From: Grammothele lineata
Taxonomy: Eukaryota; Basidiomycota; Agaricomycetes; Polyporales; Polyporaceae
Assembly: GCA_002150815.3 (NCBI GenBank)
Contig: NDFF03000026.1
Coordinates: forward strand, 1 to 64,000
DNA length: 64,000 bases
Reading direction: 5' to 3'
Part shown: piece by piece, positions 22,405 to 32,367 of the stretch
How positions within the stretch are numbered: the stretch's first letter is position 1
Layout: each line of letters opens with the position of its first letter
The notes under the pieces: generated by a model
The model's input: only the letters and a program-made list of their open reading frames with translations
What the model was told of the DNA's origin: nothing
Database searches by the model: none
Translations under genes and position numbers: made by a program

Positions 22405-24855
22405 ATGCACGGCGTAAAACGGCTCCTACTCCAGCATTCCAGCCGGGGTGCGTCCCTGGACCGCTACAGCACCATCCGCAATTTCTTTCGGCAGCAAGCG
22501 TTTTCATCCCTTTCGCGCACACGCCCTACTTTTCTCGTTCGCCTTGAACTCTCGGCAAGCGCGTCGAGTCCTTACGCCGGGTTTCGGTCTTTCTCTGCGC
22601 GCGCCCCGTTGTTTCAAACAAACCAAGGGAGCGAACCGTCGAGCAAGCCATCTTCGCCGGAGGAGAGCCAGCCGTCAACGTCGACGAAGGACCAGGGGGT
22701 AGAGTCTAAAAGCAATGCTGAGGGACGTTCCCTTGATCAGTATCCTCGCTTCTTCCGACGGCTGGCTCTCTCTCTACCGCACCTTCAGCGCCCCACTCGC
22801 GAAGACTTTCTCAAAGCCGCGGATGGATTCTGGCAAAGGGCCCGCATCCGCTTTCGATGGCTCACCATCCGCTCCTTCAGGAGGTACAACGCGGATGAGA
22901 TGTCGGCATTTTTCACATGGTTCTTGATGAGCCAAACTCTCTGGCTTTTCGTCGGAACGTGAGTTTTTCGTTCTACTTTCTATGCCCTCCAGTGTCGCTC
23001 ATCAATGTTTCTCGTCTAGTACTACATTCTTTTCTGTCGTCTTTGCGATCGCGAACAGTCTAAGTCTGCAAGGTGCGTCCTTCCGCACTGACGTCATTCC
23101 ACCCATAATCATTCTCGTCGCAGAGTACATCGCCCGCGCTCTCAGCGACTACCTCACGGCTGAGACTGGCATCACTATCATATTCGAGTCCGCGATAGTG
23201 CCGAAATGGCGCGACTCTCGAATCTCGTTCAAGAACGTCTTCATCACGCGTCGGCCTGACATCTACTACCGCAAGCTCAAGGCACTGGGTGACTCTGGCC
23301 ATCCCGTCGCAGCTGGCTACGACCTCAGCAACCATCCTTCTTACCACGGAACAGTTGGCGAAGAAGACGAGGACCCTCAGCTTGAAACGGACGAGGATAT
23401 TAATTACTCAATGTTCGACCTGAATGTGGATTCCATCGACGTCACTCTGTCTTTCGCAAGATGGTTCGAGGGGAAGGGTTTAGTGAGGGATGCAGTCATG
23501 AAGGGCGTGCGAGGGGTCCTAGGTATATCCTTTACATTTTCCCTGGCCCTGTCCTGCCTTCTCCGCGTGAACGCTCCCTCATACTTCCACAGACCGGCGT
23601 AATGTCACGTGGGACCCGGACAACCCCCTTGATCCTGCTGCTTTCCGACACAAGGCCCAGCCTGGCGACTTTGAGCTCGAGTCTTTCCAAATTGAAGACC
23701 TCCTCGTGACCGTATACCAGCCAGGTGATTTCCGCCCCTTCACCGCGTCCATTTTCCGTGCGGACATACGGACATTCCGGAAACAATGGGCGTTTTACGA
23801 CTTCCTGCGCGCGGAGAATGTCGTTGGGCAATATGACAACTGCCTGTTCAGTCTCCACCGCCCGCAGAGCATAGGCAGGACTACCGACCAGGACCTCAAG
23901 GATGGGAAATGGAGTCGTATGGTGAGTATATGCTGTATCCTCACCTGAGCGGTGGACTAACGCTGGTGTAGTCACGCTTCCGTATGGATGGCCTGCCCAT
24001 CGATCACCTGCAAGCCATGTCCACGTCCGGTGGACCCTTCTCCTGGCTCACGTCAGGCAAGGTCGATGCTGTCCTCGACATCAAGTTCCCGCGTGACCCG
24101 TCCGAAGAGCTCGCGCTGAACGCGCTCCTTGGCGAGCTCGCGGACGCCATTGCAGATCACATTCCCGGCACGCGCGAGCTCGCCCGCCCGGCGCTCAGTG
24201 CGCCCTCGGACGCGGACGATGAGGAGATCGAGGGGGCGCGTGATACGCCGGCGGTGGTGGTCGACATCGATTTGCGATTCAGGGACTTGAAGGCGGTCGT
24301 GCCGCTCTTTACCCCTGATCTGAGCTATGTGAACAACGCGCTGGTTCGGCCGATCGTGGCGTTCATGAAGTAAGTCGGCTCGCGTTTTCGTTCTACAACT
24401 GGGTACTGATGAGGTTCTCCAGTGCCAATCGCACCTTGGTCCCAATCCGATGCAGGGTAGTACAAGACCTCGACGATTTCGATGGTTCCTGGACGGTACG
24501 TTCCACCTACCCCCCATTGCTCCGCCCCTACTCACGGCCCCTCGCACAGATGTGGGAGACCGGTCTGATCGACGTGATCGGCATGAAGGTCTACGAAGCG
24601 ATGGCCTACCACGTCACTCAAGCCAACTTCCAGCGACGCGTGCGCGCCGTCGGCACCTGGAGCCTCCAGATGACCGCGAGCGCGCTCGTGTCGACGCTCC
24701 GCACGCTCATGGACCCGATGGCGACACATCTCCGCGAGATCTACGAGCGCGGCTTGCCCACCGGGCCTGAGGCAGCGGCGTTCGACGTCCCGGTTTTGCA
24801 CTGGCCGGCGGTGGCCGCGGGTGCACAGGCGGACGGAGGGCACAGCCAGGTTTGA
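22405..24855 (+). CDS. Mitochondrial inner-membrane protein of the Mdm31/Mdm32 family
   Basis: Mdm31/32 proteins span the inner mitochondrial membrane and keep mitochondrial shape, nucleoid stability and lipid balance in yeast. The ATG at 22405 opens an Arg/Ser-rich, acid-poor presequence (MHGVKRLLLQHSSRG), as expected for import. A conserved region (RTLKA-type helix) with DEMSAFFTWFLMSQTLWLFV and FFSVVFAIANSL gives the first membrane segment. Then come EYIARALSDYLTAETG, PKWRDSRISFKNVFITRRPD, FDLNVDSIDVTLSFARW, NVTWDPDNP, FELESFQIEDLLVTVYQPG, FRFRMDGLPIDHL-like and PRDPSEELALNALLGEL, VDIDLRFRDLKA, and a C-terminal NANRTLVPIRCRVVQDLDDF. Six or seven exons are joined by introns of about 50-70 nt, all GT..AG, with no frame damage. 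Stop at 24853-24855. Confidence 0.9.
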
Positions 24856-25796
24856 TGTGTCTGTGCTTGTCCTTCCAGAAGTGCATGAGAAAAGTATGCT
24901 ACGTCTACGTAACTCCGTAATCCTTGACCCCTCTACATAGTCTCCATTAACGACCTTTCATGACGATACACGTATACTCGTTTACATACACCCTATTCCT
25001 GGATACGATAGTGTTCAGGTTCTTGGGGGGTAGAAATGTCGAATCTTTGAATCAGATCTGTGGGAAAAGTCACGTTTTCGTCCTGAAGGAGCGATTTTGA
25101 GCGACCAGTGTGAACTACTTTCCTGTTATACCTCACGTATGACGTCATTGTGTAGGCGGTTCGGATCCTGGAGTTTTGCTGATGCAGGGTCGATGGGAAA
25201 TGGAGCTTAAAGACGACGCCGACGGGGTCGGGTCCACATGCTGTTCACTTGTCTGTGTCGCTTATCTACATTGAGGGCTTGGAGATGATGCAAAGTAAGT
25301 CATGATCCTCCCGGAGATCTATTCTCAGTTGTGCTGACCGACCCGAGTCGTCGAGCCTGTGATCCGCGTCAATTTTGCGTGATGATGGTCGGGCACGAGA
25401 GGCGGCGGGTCTGACGTTCATGTAAATATTGATTTAATCAGACAGCTATACATGTCGCCGGACATGAAGCGCGACCACCCCAAACATACAACTTGGCAGT
25501 GGGCCGGAGTACTGCTAGCTAGTAGGCTACAGCAATGCATACATCTTCGGAGTGGGCCGGTACCCAGCGCCCGTGTTAGCTCGAGCACGGAGTGCGAGGG
25601 CTAACTTCCGCTGGGGACGGCCCACTCACTGGGTGATTGCTTGCCTATGGCCCGATCACCGCTCCGGAATCGAATCTTCCTAGTAAGCTATACGACGTGG
25701 CAGCAAACTCTTATCAGTCGTGTTCAGGTCTGCCCGGAGGGCCATAGGTATTACAATCTATCCCCACAACTTCTAAGACTGAGACCACGTCTGAGA
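24856..25796. other. Convergent intergenic region with hairpin-forming sequence
   Basis: Holds the 3' flanks of Mdm31/32 and the first MFS gene. The only structured element is the inverted repeat at 25498-25630. Confidence 0.6.
25498..25630. repeat. MITE-like inverted repeat / long imperfect hairpin
   Basis: The arms 25550-25569 and 25609-25627 (GAGTGGGCCG... and ...CGGCCCACTC) pair with one bulge and one mismatch. Inside them GTTAGC (25575-25580) pairs with GCTAAC (25600-25605), and GCAC (25585-25588) pairs with GTGC (25592-25595), giving a nested hairpin of about 78 nt. The outer motif AGTGGGCCGG also occurs at 25499-25508, directly repeated. The layout suggests a miniature inverted-repeat element or a structured transcript. 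No clear target-site duplication was identified. Confidence 0.5.
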
Positions 25797-27714
25797 TCAC
25801 TGGTCACGATATCGCCGTATCCTGTTGGCTATCCAGCTCCCAGACACCGACACTGACACCATGAACACCGCCCAGAGGTGTCCTCCGAGCAGATGCTTGG
25901 AGGCTGAGAGCGCGAACAACGAGCTGCATGCCACAAAGCGTCAGAATATGTGTCATGTCACGCCATTGGGTGGCATACTGACCTCACGATAGTGGGCCCT
26001 ACGGTCATAGCCAAAGACTGTACGAGCTCCACGAGCCCGTTCGCAGTCCCGAGCGACGCCGAGCCGGGCGTATGGTCCCGCGTAAGGATCATGATGATCC
26101 TGCAGCCCCGTCAGTCCTTCCCCACCCTCTAGACTACGAAGACGAGAACTTCAAACTTACGAGAACGCCAAACACCCCAACCGCGACAAGAACAGCGCGA
26201 GCGCGATCGCAGGCCACCGCACCGCATCCTCACCCGCCCCCGCCCCCGCGCGCGCGACGAGCGCGGCGAACGGGAGCGCGGCGAACGCGGCGGGCCAGGT
26301 GCGCATCGTGCCGACGAAGACGGGGAGCGTGCCGAACCGCCGGAGGAGCGGGGGCATGCCGAGCTTGAGCACGATCGAGACTGCGCCCATGCCTGAGAGC
26401 GCGGCGCCGATTCTGGCGGGCTGGGAAGAGGCGTGGGTTAGTGCTGAGAAGCGAGGAAAAACGCAGACGGCGGGGGAAGGAACACGTACGGAGAGCGCGA
26501 GACCGCCTTGGTCTAGGGGTGTGTATGCCATGAGGACGAAGACGTTGTTGAAGCACGAGCCAAGGAAGCCGAGGGCACCGCTTGCGACGAGGACTGCGCG
26601 GAACGCGGGCAGCTTGAGCAGTTCTGGGACGCTCAGAGGGGCCTCTGCCTCTTCAGAGACAGGGACATCGACAGCTGTGTGAGTAAGTGCGGGAGAAGAT
26701 GAGGCGCCAAGCGACGTGTCATCTTCATCTTGGCCGATGGGCGAGCGTTTGGGCTTTGACTTGCGCTTACGTGGAAGAGTCTACATTATGGCTCAGCGAT
26801 GCCTGCATTCGAAGAAGACACAGAGCGCACGCACTTCTTCAAGGACGAAGACAGCCAGGAAGGTCGCACCGAGGGAGAGTGCTGCCGATATCAGACTTGG
26901 GAGGAGGTAAGGATGGGCACGCCAGATGGGGTTCGTGAACGTCTCAGGCCACTTATCCGCGGGATTTTCGAACGTGCCTCCAAGGAGGGGTCTGAGCTCC
27001 TTTATCAGTAGGCAGCACGACTTGAGGGAAACTATGAATGCGACTTACCCGATCACGTATCCTACAGCAGACACAATATCGTACAACGGAAACGCGACAG
27101 ACTGGTTCGTCTCATCTGATAGCTCGCCTACCACGGAGTGGGTGGCTCCGGTTATGCCATAGAAGAATCCGGCTATGATATTGATAAATCGCCGAATACA
27201 GTAAGGAGGGTATGATACCGAGCTTACCGAAGAGACGGTTGAGCAAGAGGCCATACAAGGAGCCGGAGAGGCCGAAGAGGATGGTCAGACAGGCCGTTCC
27301 TGCCGTGCCCAGAACTATTACGGGTATTCGACCGATGTCGTCTAGGAACATAGCGTGTAAGAGCACTCAGTTTCCAGAAGTTATATCGGGAACATACCGG
27401 ACACACGTCCCCAGAAAAACATGCTGATAAGCTGTGCGCCATAGAACAAGCTATGCTAGAACGAATTGTCAGTCTCTCGATCCAGCACATGGCGCATAGA
27501 TGATATGTACCGTGACGCCGCTGTAGTACCCCGTGTCGGCGCCCTCTGAAGCAGCGAGTTTCTCTACGAGGACATTGAAATATGGTAGGACTTGCGTGAG
27601 CGCAATGGGGAGGGTCAGTTTGATGGCATAGACAGTAGCAAGCTGTCCCTTTGGTAGTGGCGTGGGTCTCCGATGTCGCCCGCCCAGAAGGGGCTGCTGT
27701 TCGTCGGACGACAT
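25797..27714 (-). CDS. MFS transporter, tandem copy 1
   Basis: Major facilitator superfamily carrier of the DHA1-like/ZIFL type that moves small solutes across a membrane. Starts MSSDEQQPLLG at the ATG 27712-27714. The dileucine after an acidic patch resembles a vacuolar sorting signal (inference). First helices: YAIKLTLPIALTQVLPYFNV. The superfamily motif A, GRVSDDIGRIPV, appears once the intron ending CCTAG is removed. Later segments are GLSGSLYGLLLNRLFG, ITGATHSVVGELSDETNQS, GPLLGGTFENPADKW, a hydrophilic loop with PKRSPIGQDEDD, GALGFLGSCFNNVFVLMAYT, LPVFVGTMRTWPAAF and LALFLSRLGCLAFS. The last exons give MILTRDHTPGSASLGTANGL and HLWAVFMVSVSVSGSWIANR, then a stop at 25797-25799. About 12 membrane segments. 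Nearly the same gene lies immediately upstream at 28.3-30.2 kb. Confidence 0.85.
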
Positions 27715-28281
27715 GACGCCTCCGAATGGGGCGGGCTGCTACAGTCCTTGCGGCTACCGATGGGCACTCAGTGAAAGAAGCGATCGGTGTTATCGTCTTC
27801 ACTGGTTGAGTCAGACTCAGCAATGCCCGTGATAAGCAACTTGAACGCCAAATGCTTACCAGGCTTATCGCAACAGAGCGCCTGCGTGGCAAAGGACGCA
27901 AATCCTTGTCTATACCAGGGAAATGCCCGTACGTGGCAGGTAAGGGACTCAAACTCTCGGACTTGGCTTGCCCCACATGTCGGAGGAGCATTGGTTAAAT
28001 GGAAACGGTTGAAAGCAACGCCGCCGCACCCCGCGCGCGCCTGAAGCGCTCCCAAGCGTCGTGGGCATTCCGGACCGAACGGCCCGCGCCTCCGAGTCGC
28101 CAACTCTTATTTCAGGTGTCGTCCCGCTATCGCTGCAGTACTCCGATTGAAGCTAGAGTCAAGGAAGAGTGGATGAAAACTGCGGTGGTATTCTACATCC
28201 TAATATCCCGGATCGAAAGCATCTCCGGTCTATGCCACAACACGCAAATCCAGGTGATGGGTAAACGTTCAAGACAGTCGC
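27715..28281. other. Intergenic, promoter of MFS copy 1
   Basis: 567 nt between the stop of MFS copy 2 and the ATG of copy 1. It should contain the promoter of copy 1. No motif was recognised. Confidence 0.5.
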
Positions 28282-30230
28282 TCACTCGTGACGGCGTATC
28301 CTCTTCGCAATCCAGCTGCCGAATGAAGATATGATGACCATGAAGACTGCCCAGAAATACCCTCCGAGTATGTGATGTGAGGCTGACAGTGCAAACAGCG
28401 AGCTTTGCATACGCAAGTAAGAAAAGGCGCAGAGATAATATCGCAGAACGCTCACCTCACGATGCTGGGCCCGACCACGCCGGCGAGCGACTGCACGAGC
28501 TCTGCAAGCCCATTAGCGCTACCCAGCGACTCCGAGCCAGGAGTGTAGTCTCGCGTGAGAATCATGATGATTCTGTCGACTCATCAGTATCCGCGCATGC
28601 CGCAGAACATATGTACTGAGGTGATACGTACGAGAACGCAAGACACCCCAATCGCGACAGGAACAACGCGAGAGCGATTGCAGGCCACTTCGCGCCGTCT
28701 TCACCTCCGCCTGCCCGCGCGACGAGCGCAGCAAGCGGAAGAGCTGCGAAAGTGGCGGGCCATGTGCGCATCGTGCCGACGAAAACGGGAAGCGTGCCGA
28801 AGCGCCGCAGGAGCAGGGGCATGCCGAGCTTGAGTGGAATCGAGACCGCGCCCATGCTCGAGAGCGTTGCTCCGATTTGCGAGGGCTGCGGAGATACAGG
28901 GAGGGAATCAGCTGAACTCCCAACACGAGGTCCACGGGGAGGCAGAGAAGACGTGGAGTATCGCAAGCGCAGAAGTGCACGGAAGAAGAGACATACGGAG
29001 AGCGCTAGACCCCCGTGCTCGAGGGGTGAGTAGGCCATGAGGACGAAGACGTTGGTGAAGCAGGATCCAAAGAAGCCGAGGGCCCCGCTGGAGACAAATA
29101 CGGCACGCAGAGCGGGGATTGAGAGGAGCTCTTTGATACTGAGAGTTTGTGAAGGAGGCGCTTGAACGTCGATTACAGTCGCGGTTGACAGGACAGACCC
29201 CGCAATTTCTGTGGCTTCTTCGCCGGGGAGAGGGGTCTGTGGTTTGAACTTCTGTTTACTTGGAAGGGTCTGATGTCGGGAATGGAATAGTAGTTACAAT
29301 TCAAGCTAGTTTGAGTGTTGCGCGAAAGCGTCGGGCGTACCTCTGGTAGGATAAAGATGGCGAGTAAGGTACCTCCAAGGGAGGCTGCCGAAGACAGCAA
29401 GCATGGGAGAAGGTAAGGATACGTGCTCCAAATTGGATTGGTGAATAGGTCTGGCCAATGATCCGCAGGATGTTCGAAAGTCCCTCCTATGAGAGGGCTG
29501 TTGCTCTTCAGGTTAATTTGGACCAGATCTAAGGAGTCCTCCTAGAGAAAGAGTACTGACCCAATGACGAACCCAAGGGCAGACACGATGTCATAGAGAG
29601 GGAAAGCAGTTGATTGATTGGTTGCATCTGTCAACTCGCCGACCACTGAATGAACAGCACCGGTTACACCGTAGGAAAATCCGGCTTCGTGTACGTTAGT
29701 ATGAGTAGCTATCAATAGCAAAACACTTCGAGCTCACCGAGCAGCCGGTTGAGCAAAAGACCGTACAAGCTACCGGATAGGCCAAACAGGACGGTGAAAC
29801 AGGCAGTTGCTGTGGTGCAGGCAATAATCACAGGTATGCGTCCACTGCTATCTAGAAAGCAAACAGATCTATGTTGAGCTTGCTGGGTTTTATATTGAAC
29901 ATCAGGATGAGTATAATACCGGACACGCGTCCCCAAAAGAACATGCCGATGAACTGCGCTACAGAGAACAAGCTATGCTAGAGAGGACACTCAAGATCAT
30001 ACGTGGTACCACTGACGGAAGAAGCTCACCGCTAGACCGCTGTAGTAACCGGTGTCTGCACCTTCTGAAGCTGCGAGCTTCTCGACAAGCACATTGTAGT
30101 AAGGCAATACCTGTGTGAGAGCGATAGGGAAGGACAGCTTAATGGCGTAAATCGTCGCCAGCTTAAGCTTTGGTAGCGGCGTGGGCTTCGGGCGAGCAGC
30201 AACAAGAAGAGGTGACCGTTCCGTCGACAT
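28282..30230 (-). CDS. MFS transporter, tandem copy 2
   Basis: Paralog of the carrier just downstream, with the same exon order. Starts MSTERSPLLVAARPKPTPLP at the ATG 30228-30230, again with an acidic/dileucine N-terminus. It continues YAIKLSFPIALTQVLPYYNV, then SLFSVAQFIGMFFWGRVSD, giving motif A as GRVSDSSGRIPV across an intron. Later come GLSGSLYGLLLNRLLG, VVGELTDATNQ, IGGTFEHPADHWPDLFTN, a cytoplasmic loop, GALGFFGSCFTNVFVLMAYS, LPVFVGTMRTWPATF and LALFLSRLGCLAFSYV. The end is SLFALSASHHILGGYFW, then GSWIAKRIRRHE and a stop at 28282-28284. No frame damage was seen. Both copies appear functional, so they are likely a recent tandem duplication. Substrate unknown. The gene is divergent from the Lifeguard gene. 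Confidence 0.85.
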
Positions 30231-30713
30231 GACCAACCCAGACGTTTAAAATAGCTCCTGGCGGCAGAGAGACGGGAATAACACCGTAGGTCAATAGATG
30301 CGGAATGCGTAGCAGGCGTTGGTGGTGGAAGCGGTATGACAGGTATGGGGACATTCTGCGGGCGGACGGGGTATTAGTAGTCGTCCACTGCCTGCGCAAT
30401 TCCCAAGAGAGCGGAGACAGCATGATTGTCATGAATGCTCCGAGGAATGGCGAGCGTGGCGAGAGATCTTGCGAATTGTCGCAAGGACTCGGGCTGACTG
30501 AACTCAGGATCGCGGTGGCAATGCTCCTGGGAGGCTTACATAACGAGGCGGGCCGGCCCATAAGCCCTAACCCCAAGGCCCACGCTTCTGACGCCGGCCC
30601 GAAGACGCACGTGGGAGTTTCTAGAACCGAGCGCGGGCGGCTCTTATGGCATCGACTGCGACCTGCTCTGCCTCGAATCCCCAGCCTTTCCACTCTCTAC
30701 CACCACCATAGCC
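30231..30713. promoter_or_regulatory. Divergent promoter region (MFS copy 2 / Lifeguard)
   Basis: 483 nt between two divergent ATGs. It includes a GC-rich part near 30.55 kb. No clear TATA box was seen for either gene. Confidence 0.4.
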
Positions 30714-32015
30714 ATGTCCGACCACAGCAATCCTCCACCTCCGTATTCTGCGAAGCCTACCTACGACGAGGAGGCTTCTCGCCCTCTCCTGGCCGCCCAT
30801 GGAGCAGGCATGTCGGCTGCTGGAGGTATCTACCGCCAACCCGCGTACGACCAGATTCCGGACGACTTCTTGGTATGTAGGACACTCTATATTCCCACTT
30901 TTGCATACTTACACTGTCGTGTTCAGTATGGCTCAACTGTAGCCGAATGTGCGCTGCAGATTCGCATGGAGTTCGTGCGCAAAGTGTATAGTATCCTATG
31001 TGAGCGTCTCACCTCCATTTCGGCCGCATATCCGAAACTCAACCAAACCCCTTCACGAAGTCTGCCAGATCGTAAGTTGACGATCAAGTTGCCCCTTGGG
31101 AGCTTGCCTGATTGCTGGAGTAGGTGGCGACGACGATTGTTGCCGCGTTTATGAGGCGTAGAGAAGCAGTCATTTGGGTGTTGGAGAAGTGCGTAGCAAA
31201 CCTTCGTTCTTCCATTGCCAAACTCAACGCTCCCCTGTAGCAACTGGGCGTTCTATGTTCCTCTCTTCGGCACTATCATCAACCTTGGCCTGCTCTACTG
31301 GAAACGCCACAACGTGCCGCTGAACTATGTGCTCTTGTCCACATTCACCCTGCTAGAGGCTCTCACGCTTGGCTTCATGACGGCATTCTTCGACACCGAA
31401 GTCGTTCTGCAGGCCCTGTGCGTATAATTGGTGCTGAGGCAAGTTTTTCACTAACACGGCTTCAGGCTCATCACAGTCGGCGTCTTCTTGGGGCTCACCC
31501 TGTTCACACTCCAATCGAAGGTACGCGTACCGACCCATCTTTGCCAGATCGCCTCTTACTGTCTACTAGTATGACTTTTCTAGCATGGGTTCATGGCTGT
31601 TTATCGGTCTCTTCGCTCTCCGTGAGTTTTCTTCATGTGTTTCAGTAGCTTCGTGCTCACGCATTTACGCAGTCATGACTGGCATCGTCGGCATCTTCGT
31701 CCCGTTCAGCCGTACTATGGACATCATCTTCGCCGCCGGGGGATGCCTGTTGTTCAGCGGTTACATTGTCTACGACACCTTCATGATTACAAAAAGGTTA
31801 TCTCATGATGAGTACATTGCGGCTGCCATCAGTCTCTACTTGGAGTAAGTCCTTTGGTATTCGAGTCAAACTCTGTGTTGACAAGTCACGTTTGTTCATC
31901 AAGCTTCATCAATCTTTGTGAGTAATTTTGTATAATACCCACGTTACGTCGCGATGCTAACCCATCTACAGTCATCAACATCTTGCGTCTTTTGAACGAT
32001 GTACAGCGCGATTGA
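30714..32015 (+). CDS. Bax inhibitor-1 / Lifeguard (TMBIM) family protein
   Basis: Seven-helix protein of ER, Golgi or vacuolar membranes that acts as a pH-sensitive calcium leak and restrains stress-induced death. Ten exons close in phase to give 273 residues: 30714-30872, 30927-30999, 31061-31071, 31124-31188, 31241-31417, 31466-31520, 31570-31621, 31673-31844, 31904-31917, 31972-32015. The N-terminus is Pro/Tyr-rich (SDHSNPPPPYSAKPTYDEE). Then FVRKVYSILFCQIVATTIVA, NNWAFYVPLFGTIINLGLLY, NYVLLSTFTLLEALTLGF, LITVGVFLGLTLFTLQSK, the family mark YDFSSMGSWLFIGLFAL, GGCLLFSGYIVYDTFMITKR and a C-terminal LYLDFINLFINILRLLND. Two exons are micro-exons (11 and 14 nt); without them the conserved LFCQI and DFINLF segments are lost, which supports the model. 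Confidence 0.93.
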
Positions 32016-32367
32016 GTGGGACGCTTATTTTGCGGTACCCGATTCCGATCCTCTGTTTGTGTACGGCTCTCTTGTCCTGCTCCTTTTGTACAATACTGTG
32101 TAAACATCGATAATGAAGCTTGCTCACCAGTGTTCATGATCCTTATAGCGACTGCGCCCATGTGGTTCGAGCGTCTTTGGCGTGAGATGGATGCCGCTAC
32201 CTGTTGAACAGCCCGGCCATGCTAGGCAGGCGCACTTCCCTCTTTCGGCGCCCTGAGGCCTTCATATTGAACGCTCGCGTTCTCCACACCTTCGCTTCTT
32301 GTCCCGTTCCCCCTCTACTCTCCTCCCTCTCGCTCTCACACATATCGTCCCTCAGACTACGTACAGT
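32016..32367. other. Intergenic, promoter of F-box gene 1
   Basis: 352 nt between the Lifeguard stop and the first F-box ATG. Pyrimidine-rich stretches (near 32.3 kb) just before the ATG are typical of fungal 5' leaders. No other element was seen. Confidence 0.45.
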
